Below are positions 1-8,121 of a stretch of DNA of 43,880 bases, piece after piece. The DNA lies in assembly GCF_900109885.1 (NCBI RefSeq), contig NZ_FOBS01000026.1:1-43880 (forward strand). Reading direction: 5' to 3'. Position 1 is the stretch's first letter, and every line of letters begins with the position of its first letter. Made by a program: the position numbers and the translations under genes. Source of the stretch: Syntrophus gentianae (GTDB lineage Bacteria; Desulfobacterota; Syntrophia; Syntrophales; Syntrophaceae). The notes beneath the pieces were generated by a model. That model was not told the DNA's origin, did no database searches, and saw only the letters and a program-made list of their open reading frames with translations.

Positions 1-1
1 C

Positions 2-391
2 GGTCGATTGTGGCAGAACCGATTCTTTTCGACAATTATTGATACGGAATCCTATTTATGGGCAGTGGCAAGATACATTGAGCAAAATCCTGTAAAATCG
101 GCGCTGGTGACACGTCCGGAGGACTATCTTTGGTCGAGTTGCCGAGCCAATATTAGGGGACAAGAAGACGGATTGGTTACAGGTAAAGGGTGGCTTGATG
201 AAAAAGATCGGGAAGCCTACCGAACATTCCTAATGCAAACAGATACGCTGATGGATCAAAAGATCAGGGTGAATACTTCAACGGGGCGTCCTTTGGGAAG
301 CGAAGAATTCCTTTCGGAATTGGAAAATAAACTTTGCCGAAAGATATTACCAGGCAAGGATGGTCGCCCCAAAAAGCAGAAATTAATATAA
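2..391 (+). CDS. REP-associated (RAYT/Y1-type) transposase, C-terminal part, cut by window edge
   Basis: This is the C-terminal 129 residues of a transposase of the IS200/IS605-like Y1 family that mobilises or processes REP sequences. The reading frame is open to the first base of the window, so the gene starts outside; the TTG at position 8 is internal, because the two preceding codons (Gly-Arg) complete the family's GRLWQ-RF stretch. Visible family signs are YIEQNPV followed by DY-WSS, and the late GRPLGSEEF motif with a basic GRPKK tail. The HUH and catalytic Tyr region would lie mostly upstream and cannot be checked. Two REP-like hairpin units follow directly after the stop codon, which fits a RAYT with its cognate repeats. 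Intactness is unknown. Confidence 0.85.
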   Translation, partial: GRLWQNRFFSTIIDTESYLWAVARYIEQNPVKSALVTRPEDYLWSSCRANIRGQEDGLVTGKGWLDEKDREAYRTFLMQTDTLMDQKIRVNTSTGRPLGSEEFLSELENKLCRKILPGKDGRPKKQKLI

Positions 392-460
392 TACGGGAAG
401 TGTCCCCCTATTTTCAATACGGGAAGTGTCCCCCTATTTTCCCCTATTTTCCCTATTTTC
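390..460 (+). repeat. Two tandem 26-bp REP-like hairpin units plus CCCTATTTT microrepeats
   Basis: A 26-base unit occurs twice without a gap (390-415 and 416-441). Each copy contains GGGAAGTGTCCC, which folds as a GGGA/TCCC stem with an AGTG loop, followed by CCTATTTTC. The tail then repeats as a 9-base unit, CCCTATTTT, at 442-450 and 451-459. The array starts inside the stop codon of the RAYT transposase, where REP units are often found, so these are probably its substrate sequences. The exact repetition is read directly; the link to the transposase is inferred. Confidence 0.7.
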
Positions 461-527
461 CCTATGCCATTGATATGACGAAACTATTTTTTAACAACTG
501 TAAAACTTCAGTCTGGCTTAGCTTTGT

Positions 528-585
528 CGTGCGCCTTTCAGCACGCTTGACATTGATCGCTTGTTATCGTACGTTATGTAGTACG
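528..585 (+). promoter_or_regulatory. Probable yefM-yoeB promoter with operator-like inverted repeat
   Basis: A perfect -35 hexamer TTGACA lies at 547-552, with a weak -10 candidate TACGTT at 570-575 (17-base spacer). Over the -10 lies an inverted repeat CGTAC-N8-GTACG (568-572 and 581-585), ending 15 bases before the yefM start. YefM-family antitoxins autoregulate by binding palindromes with GTAC cores over their own promoter, so this is the likely operator. Just upstream, CGTGC-N8-GCACG (528-545) forms a further hairpin of unknown role. The sequence elements are seen; regulation is inferred. Confidence 0.5.
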
Positions 586-600
586 TAAAGGAGATACGAT

Positions 601-843
601 ATGCCTATCCTAACAGCAACCGAAGCAAGAAAACGTTTATATAGCCTAGTTGATGAGGTTAAAGAATCTCATGAGCCGATTCAAATCGTAGGGAAAAGGG
701 GCTCAGCTGTTCTTATTTCCGAGGATGATTGGCGAGCAATACAAGAAACATTGTATCTTACATCAATACCGGGGATGCGTGAATCCATCCAAAAGGGGCT
801 CAGTACTCCAATTGAGGAATGCGATGAGGGAATAGACTGGTGA
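601..843 (+). CDS. yefM: YefM/Phd-family antitoxin
   Basis: This 80-residue protein matches the YefM/Phd fold. It has the N-terminal TATEARKRLYSLVDEV dimerisation and DNA-binding segment, then the PIQIVGKRGSAVLIS strand region, EDDWRAIQETLYL, and a short acidic C-terminal tail (EECDEGIDW) of the sort that wraps the toxin. It should neutralise the YoeB-like toxin encoded immediately downstream and repress the operon. The start is the ATG at 601, preceded by AAAGGAG at a good distance. The last four bases overlap the toxin's GTG start, so the two are translationally coupled. It sits in accessory DNA between a RAYT remnant and the core block starting with tcdA. Confidence 0.9.
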   Translation: MPILTATEARKRLYSLVDEVKESHEPIQIVGKRGSAVLISEDDWRAIQETLYLTSIPGMRESIQKGLSTPIEECDEGIDW

Positions 844-1103
844 GTTGGAGATTGGTTTTTACCAAACAAGCAAAAAAGGATGCAAAAAAAATAGCGCATT
901 CTGGGTTAAAACCCCAAGCAGAGCATTTGCTTGAAATTCTTAAAAAAGATCCCTACCAAACACCCCCACCATTTGAAAAATTGCTAGGCGATTTATCCGG
1001 AGCGTGCTCTCGAAGAATTAACATTCAACTTAGAATGGTTTATCAAGTTCTGGAAGACATAAAAACTATTAAAGTCATCCGTATGTGGACACATTACGAA
1101 TAA
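840..1103 (+). CDS. yoeB: YoeB/Txe-family mRNA interferase toxin
   Basis: This 87-residue protein aligns along its length with YoeB, a ribosome-dependent endoribonuclease that cleaves mRNA in the A site. The landmarks are present: a Pro-rich loop with PPFEKL (Glu equivalent to the catalytic Glu46), LSGACSRRI, the Arg in LRMVYQV (equivalent to Arg65), and the C-terminal WTHYE carrying the His-Tyr pair. YoeB usually ends at that Tyr, so the extra Glu is slightly unusual. Start is GTG at 840, overlapping the antitoxin stop by four bases (GTGA). All expected catalytic positions are kept, so the toxin looks functional. Confidence 0.9.
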   Translation: MSWRLVFTKQAKKDAKKIAHSGLKPQAEHLLEILKKDPYQTPPPFEKLLGDLSGACSRRINIQLRMVYQVLEDIKTIKVIRMWTHYE

Positions 1104-1351
1104 CGGATGATACTGGCGAAAAAACAAATCCACCCGACTGCTAACAGCGCGTTGCTGCGCGTCTGCCCTTGCTCCGCGTCACGTCCGGTGGTGCTTTTTA
1201 GTAACTATCCCAGCTATGGTAGCAGCGGGTGATTTTAGCGTTACACTATTTTGATAAGCAATCAATGGTTAAAAAACAATCTTAAGCTTTCACTTCGTGG
1301 ATGTAGTCGCCTCCAACAAAATAAATCCCCTTTATGGAATTCTGTGGGTGG
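1104..1351. other. Non-coding, dyad-rich stretch between yoeB and tcdA
   Basis: No convincing gene is seen here. From about 1139 to 1245 the DNA is rich in short dyads: GCGC-N6-GCGC near 1147-1161, a GCTA-TGG-TAGC hairpin near 1213-1223, and outer TAAC (1142) and GTTA (1241) boxes. This loosely recalls an integron attC site, which often trails a toxin-antitoxin cassette, but the outer boxes do not pair properly and the assignment is not supported. The rest shows no terminator or promoter that I can defend. Confidence 0.4.
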
Positions 1352-2131
1352 TCATGAAGTTTTCTCACCTCCCACATTTTTGCTGTCCTTCAATATTTCG
1401 AAAATGACGAAATTGGCGGCCATCAGCCCGATAATGCCCGGTAGAGTGGAGATGCTGGGAAGCGCGCGGCGCGTGCGACCGCGGACATAGGGGCCTGTGG
1501 ATTCTACATTTTCCGGAAAATCATCTTCCTCGCAAGCGGTTATGGGTGGCTCTGTCGAATAGAGAACGAGAGGGTCCGCAGTAATCTTTCTACTGCGGAA
1601 ATGACGCCGCAGCGCCCTCGCCAGAGGGCAGACGCCGGTTTTATTCAGCTTATCGATACGAATCGCGAATGGATCAGTCCGGCAGCTTGCGCCCAGGGCC
1701 GAAATGATCCGTAGATTTCTTTCAGTGCAGTGCTGGATGAGGGCTGCTTTCGGATTGAGGCTGTCGATGGCGTCCACGACAAAATTGAGATCCGGTGTGA
1801 TCAACTCATCGGCCGTATCGAAATGGAAAAAAGCGTGACGCACATCCAATTGAAGGTTTGGGTTAATTGCGAGAAGGCGCTCCCGGCCGGCCTCGACTTT
1901 CGGCGTGTCCAGATTATTGGAATGTGCGATCAACTGGCGGTTTACATCCGTCGCTTTGATGACATCGCAGTCGATGATGCGGAGGCCTCCGATACCGGCT
2001 CGGACTAAGGCTTCCGCGGCATAGGACCCGACGCCGCCCATACCCACAACTGCGACATTCGCCTTCTGCAGCCGTTCAAAGCCCGCTTTGCCGTATAGCA
2101 TGATACTGCGCAAAAAAATGTTCTCGTTCAT
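1352..2131 (-). CDS. tcdA: tRNA threonylcarbamoyladenosine dehydratase (TcdA/CsdL, ThiF/E1-like)
   Basis: This is a ThiF/MoeB/E1-like ATP-dependent enzyme of the TcdA group, which converts t6A to its cyclic form at position 37 of ANN-decoding tRNAs. The nucleotide-binding motif GMGGVGSYAAEALVRAG lies near the N-terminus, followed by DCDVIKATDVNRQ (Asp and the DxxxxxNxxRQ substrate loop). Later come VVDAIDSLNPKAALI and the ISALGASCRTDP region typical of TcdA. I chose the ATG at 2131 (MNENIFLRS-MLYG), which matches the family's usual start; a GTG at 2203 overlapping the tatD stop would add 24 unrelated residues but would give coupling. It is the last gene of the Re-citrate synthase-tatD-tcdA unit. 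Confidence 0.88.
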   Translation of the reverse strand: MNENIFLRSIMLYGKAGFERLQKANVAVVGMGGVGSYAAEALVRAGIGGLRIIDCDVIKATDVNRQLIAHSNNLDTPKVEAGRERLLAINPNLQLDVRHAFFHFDTADELITPDLNFVVDAIDSLNPKAALIQHCTERNLRIISALGASCRTDPFAIRIDKLNKTGVCPLARALRRHFRSRKITADPLVLYSTEPPITACEEDDFPENVESTGPYVRGRTRRALPSISTLPGIIGLMAANFVIFEILKDSKNVGGEKTS

Positions 2132-2199
2132 ATTATTGAGCTGTTGATCTATCTGCAAATCTGTTCGTCTTCCCGGAAAATGATCCGCCTGTCCAGCCC

Positions 2200-3030
2200 T
2201 CACAATGCCGGTATCCTGTCAAACAATCGCAGGGCATTCCCGGTACTGACCCGGCAAACCTCCGACAGCGTCAGGCCCCGGATTTCGGCGATCTTTTGTG
2301 CAACATCCAGCACATGACAGGGTTCCACCTTGGAGGCAACCGTTGATTCCGTGGCGATGAAAGGCGCGTCCGTTTCCAGAATAATCCGGTCCGGAGGCAC
2401 GGCTCCCGCCGTCTTGTGATACTTCCTGGCATTGCGGCGCGTAACCGATCCGGAAAATGAAATATAAAAATCCAGGTCGATAAAACGGGCCATCCCCTCT
2501 TTTCCGCCAGAGTAGGAATGAAGGACGCCCCTGAGTTTTCCCTTATAGGGTTTCAATATTTCATACAGCTGATCATAGGCTTTTCGGCAATGGATCAGTA
2601 CAGGAAAGCCAAGCGCTGCTGCCATGTCCAGCTGGCGAATCAGCACCGGCGCCTGAATGTCTGCTGGGGGACATTCGGGGGAAAAGTCCAGTCCGATTTC
2701 CCCGACGGCTACCGTATTATTGAGGCTGATATAAGAGTGAAGGATAGGGAAATCAAGAGGCTCATTGATAAACCAGGGATGAAGTCCGTAAGCGGGAAAG
2801 ACAAAATCGGGATAGCGTTCTGCCAGTATGGCCGTGCGCTCGAGGGATCCCATGTCATACGCCGGTACGATAAAGGCACACACGCCGGCGGCTTTCGCAC
2901 GCCCGATCACTTCGGGGAGCGTGGTGGAGAAAGCCAGGTCGTTCAAGTGACAATGGGTGTCAATGAGCGGATAGCGCTTTGATGGAGAATAGGAATTACA
3001 TCCAGCGGTCGGATTTGTACTTCGCGTCAT
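2200..3030 (-). CDS. tatD: TatD-family metal-dependent hydrolase (DNase)
   Basis: This 276-residue protein has the TatD signature of a TIM-barrel metal hydrolase. DTHCHLND (His26, His28) provides two metal ligands, AVGEIGLDF the bridging Glu, PVLIHCRKA and GVLHSYSG further His ligands, and LETDAPFI the catalytic Asp. TatD enzymes act as 3'-5' nucleases or D-aminoacyl-tRNA-type hydrolases; the exact substrate is not predictable. The ATG at 3030 is the only plausible start and overlaps the end of the upstream gene by 35 bases, so translation is probably coupled. It has a non-homologous 20-residue N-terminal extension before the first strand. It overlaps the GTG candidate of tcdA by four bases. 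Confidence 0.9.
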   Translation of the reverse strand: MTRSTNPTAGCNSYSPSKRYPLIDTHCHLNDLAFSTTLPEVIGRAKAAGVCAFIVPAYDMGSLERTAILAERYPDFVFPAYGLHPWFINEPLDFPILHSYISLNNTVAVGEIGLDFSPECPPADIQAPVLIRQLDMAAALGFPVLIHCRKAYDQLYEILKPYKGKLRGVLHSYSGGKEGMARFIDLDFYISFSGSVTRRNARKYHKTAGAVPPDRIILETDAPFIATESTVASKVEPCHVLDVAQKIAEIRGLTLSEVCRVSTGNALRLFDRIPAL

Positions 3031-4885
3031 ACTCCGCCTTGAGGGCGATCTGGGTCGCTTCGGCGATATATTCAGGCTCTTTCACCAGGTCTTCCACCTT
3101 GAGGTCTACACCGAAAATTCCGACCATCTCGTCATTGTCATCCGTAATGGGTTCAGAAACGGTGAAGCAGAGGGCGCCGGTCATCTTCGAAATGTAGAAA
3201 TCGGTGACATGGAGCTTCCCCTTGCGCATCGGTTCGATAAACCACTCGCGATCGGACTGATCCGTCCCGACGCCGTAGTTTTCATATTTGGCCCGGTCAG
3301 CGATATTGGTAATGTTTCTCGTTGTTTTCTTGCCGTTCATATCGACGACGTAGGCAAACTGGATCGAAGGGTACTCTTCGATAAACCGCTGCATCACCGG
3401 TTCCTGGAGCTCCGGCTTCATGGTCCTCAAGGCGGGATCGTTGACGATCTTGCGGAGCACGGCGGTGGCGGCCTCGGCAGCCTGAAATTTGATCCGTTCC
3501 AGATCGGACATGAAGAGTTCCGGCAGATATTTGCGCACCTTGGCTTCCATCTCCTCGGACGATATCGTGGTCATGCGCCCGTCTTCATACTCTTCATTGA
3601 TCCATTTGTTGATCCTGGAAATCCCCGGATGCCTTTTGTCGATGGCGTTAGCCCCGGTCAGCCCGAAATGCGAATTGATCCAGTAGGCGATGCCGGCTTT
3701 TCCCGACTTGTCCGCAATCATGGGAACGATGGGCCGCTTCAGAATTTTCGTCGTGTCGAAAATGTTGTAGATCTCTTCATTCTTGATCAGCCCGTCGGCA
3801 TGGACACCTGCCCGGGTCACATTGAAATCAATCCCCACGAAGGGCATATTGGCCGGGATCTTGAAGTCGATCTTGTTCTTGAAGTACTGGGCGATGTCGG
3901 TGATGACCGTCGTATCGATCCCGTTGGCCGTCCCCATGAGACCGATATATTCCATGATCAATCCCTCAATGGGCGGGTTGCCGGTGCGCTCTCCCAGGCC
4001 GAGGAGGGTGGAATTGGCGGCGCTGCAGCCATAGAGCCAGGCTGTGGTCGCGTTGATCAGGGCCTTGTGAAAATCATTGTGACCATGCCATTCCAGGAGA
4101 TGACCGGGCACATCGGCGTCCTCAATGAAGGCCCTCACCATCTTGTCTACACTGCGGGGCAGTGAGGTCCCCGGATAGGTCACCCCGTAGCCCAGGGTAT
4201 CGCAGAGGCGGATTTTGATATCGATGCCGCTTTCCTCGCGGAGCTTCATCAGCTCGATCGCAAAGGGGATGCAGAATCCGTAGATATCGGCCCGGGTGAT
4301 GTCTTCAAAATGACAACGGGGCTTGATCCCGGCATCCAGAATGGCTTTGACGATTTCCAGATAACCGTTAAGGGCTTCGCTACGTTTTTTATTCAATTTG
4401 AGAAAGATATGGTAATCGGAAACAGAGGTGAGAATCCCCGTTTCCCTGAGCCCCGCTTCCTTCACCAGGGGAATGTCTTCCATGGCCGCACGGATCCATC
4501 CGGTGATCTCCGGAAAGGGGAGGCCGAGATCCTGACATCTTCTGACAGCTTCCTTGTCCTTCTTGCTGTAAAGGAAAAACTCCGTCTGGCGAATGATTCC
4601 ATTTTCTCCGCCCAGCCGGCTCATCATCGTAAAGAGATCGACGATCTGCTGAACCGTGTAAGGCGGACGCGCCTGCTGTCCATCCCGGAACGTCGTATCG
4701 GTAATAAAAATTTCCTCTGCCGGCTGGAGGGGAAGAATCCGATGATCGAAATCGATCCGGCTGACTTCATCGTAAGGAAAGACTTCCTTCTGCAGATTCG
4801 GTTCTTCCACGTCCCGCAGTTCGCAACGCCAGAACCGGGTATGTTCGTGATTCAGGACTCTCTTCTGGGGATTCCATTTCGCCAT
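2996..4885 (-). CDS. Re-citrate synthase-like HMGL-family enzyme with C-terminal Cache-like sensor domain
   Basis: Residues about 58-450 form a DRE-TIM/HMGL-like enzyme related to isopropylmalate and homocitrate synthases. DTTFRDGQQ (63-71) holds the metal-binding Asp and catalytic Arg; WHGHNDF gives the His-x-His metal ligands, followed by GLGERTGNPP and GVHADG. The overall sequence resembles the Re-face citrate synthase known from Syntrophus aciditrophicus and Clostridium kluyveri, which makes citrate from oxaloacetate and acetyl-CoA on the way to glutamate. From about residue 458 a different domain follows: YPSIQFAYVVDMNGKK, DREWF (545-549), TDFYISKMTGALCFTVSEPI and VGIFGVDL, the pattern of an extracytoplasmic Cache/PDC sensor, here with no signal peptide or membrane segment. 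Start ATG 4885 has GGAG nine bases upstream; GTG 4903 is an alternative. Homocitrate or isopropylmalate synthase activity cannot be excluded. Confidence 0.82.
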   Translation of the reverse strand: MAKWNPQKRVLNHEHTRFWRCELRDVEEPNLQKEVFPYDEVSRIDFDHRILPLQPAEEIFITDTTFRDGQQARPPYTVQQIVDLFTMMSRLGGENGIIRQTEFFLYSKKDKEAVRRCQDLGLPFPEITGWIRAAMEDIPLVKEAGLRETGILTSVSDYHIFLKLNKKRSEALNGYLEIVKAILDAGIKPRCHFEDITRADIYGFCIPFAIELMKLREESGIDIKIRLCDTLGYGVTYPGTSLPRSVDKMVRAFIEDADVPGHLLEWHGHNDFHKALINATTAWLYGCSAANSTLLGLGERTGNPPIEGLIMEYIGLMGTANGIDTTVITDIAQYFKNKIDFKIPANMPFVGIDFNVTRAGVHADGLIKNEEIYNIFDTTKILKRPIVPMIADKSGKAGIAYWINSHFGLTGANAIDKRHPGISRINKWINEEYEDGRMTTISSEEMEAKVRKYLPELFMSDLERIKFQAAEAATAVLRKIVNDPALRTMKPELQEPVMQRFIEEYPSIQFAYVVDMNGKKTTRNITNIADRAKYENYGVGTDQSDREWFIEPMRKGKLHVTDFYISKMTGALCFTVSEPITDDNDEMVGIFGVDLKVEDLVKEPEYIAEATQIALKAEYDAKYKSDRWM

Positions 4886-4946
4886 GATCTTACACTCCAA
4901 CACATAAGGCTATCGCTAAAGAGGCAATTCCAAAGCGGATGCCTTT

Positions 4947-4974
4947 AATATAAACCGTCGCGATTACCTGTCAA
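4947..4974 (-). promoter_or_regulatory. Sigma70-type promoter for the Re-citrate synthase gene
   Basis: On the minus strand a perfect -35 TTGACA (4974-4969) is followed after 16 bases by TATATT (4952-4947), a five-of-six -10 match; TATTAA with an 18-base spacer overlaps it. It lies about 60 bases upstream of the start at 4885 and just after the aspS stop, so the citrate synthase-tatD-tcdA unit can be expressed apart from hisS-aspS. Confidence 0.6.
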
Positions 4975-4985
4975 CACAGAATACG

Positions 4986-6761
4986 CTAAACAATCTTGAG
5001 GGATAATTCCATCAATTGTTCGATACTGACCGTCGATGGGGCGTCCGTCATCAGACAGGTCGCCTTCTGGGTTTTGGGGAAGGCGATCACGTCGCGAATG
5101 GATTCCGTTCCCGTCATCATCATGATCAGTCGATCCAGACCGAAGGCAATGCCTCCATGAGGCGGCGTCCCGAATTCCAGGGCGTCGAGGAGAAAGCCGA
5201 ACTTGGTGCGGACCTCTTCGCTCTGGAGCCCCAGGGCCTCGAAGATGAGGGACTGAATCTCTTTCCGGTGGATTCGGATGCTTCCCCCGCCGACTTCTGA
5301 ACCATTGAGGACGAGGTCGTAAGCCCGCGCCCGGACTTTGCCTGGATTTCCGGGAAGATGCTTGACGTCCTCCGGAACGGGAGAGGTGAAGGGGTGATGG
5401 GTTGAAACATAACGCTTTTCCGTATCGCTGAATTCCATGAGGGGAAACTCGGTAATCCAGACAAAGGCGAATTCACTGGGATCGATCAAATTGAGCTTCT
5501 TTGCCAGATGGGTCCGCAGATTTCCGAGGGAATCTTTGACCACGGTGGGCGTATCCGCGACAAAAACCAGGGCATCGCCTTCGACGGCCTCCATCCTCGC
5601 ATTGATCTGCGATACTTCCTCCGCAGACAGAAACTTGAATATCGGCGAGGTCCATCCTTCAGCGGTGATCCGGGCCCAGGCAAGCCCCTTGGCCCCGTAA
5701 ATCGCGACAAAGTTCTGGAGCTCGTCCAGGTCTTTCCGGGAAAGACGCTTCCCGTCGGGAATGCGGATGGCCTTGATCACGCCTCCCGCGGCCGCCACTT
5801 CACGGAATACCGTAAAGCCGGTATTGGTGAGGATATCGGTCAGATCCCGGAGTTCAAGGCCGAACCGGACATCGGGGTTGTCCTTGCCGAAACGTCCGAT
5901 GGCTTCCGCATAGGAAAGGCGGGGGAAGGGAAGGGTAAGCGTCCGGTTCAGGCAGCGGGAAAAGAGGCGCGCCATCAGGCCTTCCATAATCGCAATGATG
6001 TCGTCTTCCGTAATGAAAGACATCTCCACATCGATCTGGGTAAACTCAGGCTGACGGTCCGCCCGGAGGTCCTCATCCCGGAAGCATTTGACGATCTGGA
6101 AATAGCGATCGAAGCCGGATACCATGAGCAACTGCTTGAAAATCTGCGGCGATTGGGGAAGGGCGTAGAAGGTCCCCTTGTTGATGCGGCTGGGAACCAG
6201 GTAGTCCCGGGCGCCTTCCGGCGTGCTTTTGGTCAGGAAGGGGGTTTCGATTTCAAGGAAGCCTTCTTCCTGGAAGTACTGCCGCGCTTCTGACGCCACG
6301 CGGCTCCGTAACATGATATTTTTCTGGAGGTGCGGCCGGCGAAGATCCAGGTAACGGTACTTCAGCCGCACATTTTCCGAAATTTCGCTGTCCGTTTCGA
6401 GGCTGAAAGGGGGCGTCTGGGATTCATTGAGAATTTCCAGCTCGTCGACCATCACCTCGATGGAGCCTGTCTTTAAATCGGGATTGATCATCCCTTCGGG
6501 GCGCTGACGGACCGTTCCCCGGATCGCCAGGACAAATTCGCTGCGGATCCTGTGGGCTTCCCGGTGGGCCTCAGGGCTGTGCTCCGGATTGAAGACGATC
6601 TGGACGATGCCTTCGCGGTCGCGGAAATCCACAAAAATAACCCCGCCATGATCCCTGCGGCGGTGTGCCCAGCCCATGAGAATGACTTCCTTCTCGATTT
6701 GATCGGTACCCAGTTGCCCACAGTAATGCGTTCTCTTCTTCGTTATTATGAAATCCGACAA
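4986..6761 (-). CDS. aspS: Aspartyl-tRNA synthetase, bacterial type
   Basis: This 591-residue class II synthetase charges tRNA-Asp in the cytoplasm. Order of domains: N-terminal OB-fold anticodon-binding domain ([20 protein letters not shown]), catalytic core with motif 1 around [19 protein letters not shown], motif 2 around [19 protein letters not shown], the bacterial GAD insertion (about 300-410), and motif 3 [11 protein letters not shown] near the end. Length and the GAD domain identify the bacterial rather than the archaeal form. Whether it also makes Asp-tRNA-Asn cannot be told from this window. It starts six bases after the hisS stop, so the two synthetases are co-transcribed. Confidence 0.97.
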   Translation of the reverse strand: MSDFIITKKRTHYCGQLGTDQIEKEVILMGWAHRRRDHGGVIFVDFRDREGIVQIVFNPEHSPEAHREAHRIRSEFVLAIRGTVRQRPEGMINPDLKTGSIEVMVDELEILNESQTPPFSLETDSEISENVRLKYRYLDLRRPHLQKNIMLRSRVASEARQYFQEEGFLEIETPFLTKSTPEGARDYLVPSRINKGTFYALPQSPQIFKQLLMVSGFDRYFQIVKCFRDEDLRADRQPEFTQIDVEMSFITEDDIIAIMEGLMARLFSRCLNRTLTLPFPRLSYAEAIGRFGKDNPDVRFGLELRDLTDILTNTGFTVFREVAAAGGVIKAIRIPDGKRLSRKDLDELQNFVAIYGAKGLAWARITAEGWTSPIFKFLSAEEVSQINARMEAVEGDALVFVADTPTVVKDSLGNLRTHLAKKLNLIDPSEFAFVWITEFPLMEFSDTEKRYVSTHHPFTSPVPEDVKHLPGNPGKVRARAYDLVLNGSEVGGGSIRIHRKEIQSLIFEALGLQSEEVRTKFGFLLDALEFGTPPHGGIAFGLDRLIMMMTGTESIRDVIAFPKTQKATCLMTDAPSTVSIEQLMELSLKIV

Positions 6762-6767
6762 AGGTCG

Positions 6768-8033
6768 TTACCTCTCTTTTATAAGTTTCAGGATTGATTG
6801 ATCCAGATTATCCAGGGGAAGGGTCTGTTGCGTCCCCGCTTTCATGTCCCGGAGTTCGGCCTTTTTTTCCTCTATTTCTCGATCTCCCAGAATCAGCGTA
6901 TAGGCGCAGTTCAGGCGGTTTGCCTTCTTCATCTGGCTTTTCAGGCTCTTGGCGGAAAAGTCCTGCTCCGCATGGATTCCTTTTCGTCTTAGAGAATTGC
7001 ACAGAACAAAGGCCATTTTCTGCGCGGCGTCCCCGAGGGAGGCAACAAAGAGATCCGGGGTGGGCGTAGCGGTGAAATCTGCGCCTTCCAGCAGGGCAAT
7101 CAGCCGTTCAAACCCGACGGCGAATCCGATGCCCGGGGTGTCCGGGCCTCCCAGTTCCTGGACAAGTCGGTCATAACGTCCGCCGCCGGCAACGGCATTC
7201 TGAGATCCCAGATGCTCGGTCGTGACTTCAAAGGCGGTCTTGGTGTAATAATCCAGGCCGCGGACCATCCGGGGGTTTATCTGATAAGGGATTTCGAATT
7301 CCGTAAGCGCCGAGGTCACTGCATCGAAATGCGATCGGCAATCGCCGCAGAGAAATTCGGAGAGGTGCGGGGCATCGGCGATGATCTCCTGGCACTCCCG
7401 GGACTTGCAGTCGAAAACCCTAAGCGGGTTGGAACCCAGGCGCCGCTTACAGTCTTCGCAGAGTCCCTCTTCTTTCCCCTGCAGAAATTCCGTAATGACT
7501 GTCCGGAATGTGGGGCGGCAGGCCGAACATCCCAGGGAGTTCAATTCCAGGCTGACCTTGCTCAGGCCGACGGTAGTCAGGAAATGCATGAGCATCAGGA
7601 TGACTTCCGCATCGGCCCGCGGGTCATCGAGACCCAGCAATTCCACATCGATCTGGTGAAACTGCCGGAAACGGCCTTTCTGAGGTCTTTCCCGCCGGAA
7701 CATGGGACCGATGGTAAAAAGTCGCGTCACCGACTCGGCATTGTAAAGGGAATGTTCCAGGTAAGCCCGGATGACGGAAGCCGTCGCTTCCGGCCGAAGG
7801 GTCAGATACTCGTCCCCCCGGTCACGGAACGTGTACATTTCCTTTTCAACAATGTCCGTGGCTTCGCCGATTCCTCTTTTAAAAAGATCGGTTTTTTCCA
7901 GAACAGGAAGACGGATTTCCTTGAATCCGAAACGGGAAAAAATCTCCCGGGCGATGTTTTCCACATAATGCCACCTGCCCGTTTCCTCGGGCAGAATATC
8001 CTTGAAACCTTTAACTGCTGTAATGACTTCCAT
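6768..8033 (-). CDS. hisS: Histidyl-tRNA synthetase
   Basis: This 421-residue class II enzyme charges tRNA-His. It opens with the typical KGFKDILPEE, has LRPEATASVIRAY, motif 2 with FRRERPQKGRFRQFHQID, the histidine-specific RGLDYYTKTAFEV and GGGRYDRLV boxes, the motif 3 GIGFAVGFERL, and a C-terminal anticodon-binding domain. A pair of Cys pairs (CSACR, CEDCKR, CGDC) in the middle suggests a zinc-like insertion region, seen in some HisRS. It follows comEC after 88 bases on the same strand and precedes aspS by six bases. The ATG at 8033 is the family start; its ribosome binding site is weak. Confidence 0.97.
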   Translation of the reverse strand: MEVITAVKGFKDILPEETGRWHYVENIAREIFSRFGFKEIRLPVLEKTDLFKRGIGEATDIVEKEMYTFRDRGDEYLTLRPEATASVIRAYLEHSLYNAESVTRLFTIGPMFRRERPQKGRFRQFHQIDVELLGLDDPRADAEVILMLMHFLTTVGLSKVSLELNSLGCSACRPTFRTVITEFLQGKEEGLCEDCKRRLGSNPLRVFDCKSRECQEIIADAPHLSEFLCGDCRSHFDAVTSALTEFEIPYQINPRMVRGLDYYTKTAFEVTTEHLGSQNAVAGGGRYDRLVQELGGPDTPGIGFAVGFERLIALLEGADFTATPTPDLFVASLGDAAQKMAFVLCNSLRRKGIHAEQDFSAKSLKSQMKKANRLNCAYTLILGDREIEEKKAELRDMKAGTQQTLPLDNLDQSILKLIKER

Positions 8034-8121
8034 CTTTAATAAACCAAACCATGCCTTATTTTAAAGCCATGTTGCTTAACATAGAACGCATTGAATGACA
8101 ATGAAATTATGTCCTTCGGCT

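Noticed and set aside
334-588. Open frame of 84 codons over the REP-like repeats
   Set aside because: It overlaps the transposase end, reads through the CCCTATTTT microrepeats as a Phe-Pro-Tyr run, and has no ribosome site or family match.
480-600. attC-like site upstream of yefM
   Set aside because: The boxes there do not pair, and the dyads are better explained as promoter and operator of the toxin-antitoxin pair.
1251-1490. 79-codon plus-strand frame at the end of tcdA
   Set aside because: Mostly antisense to tcdA, no ribosome site and no family match.
3209-4165. 318-codon plus-strand frame opposite the Re-citrate synthase gene
   Set aside because: Composition mirrors the real gene on the minus strand, with no family signature.
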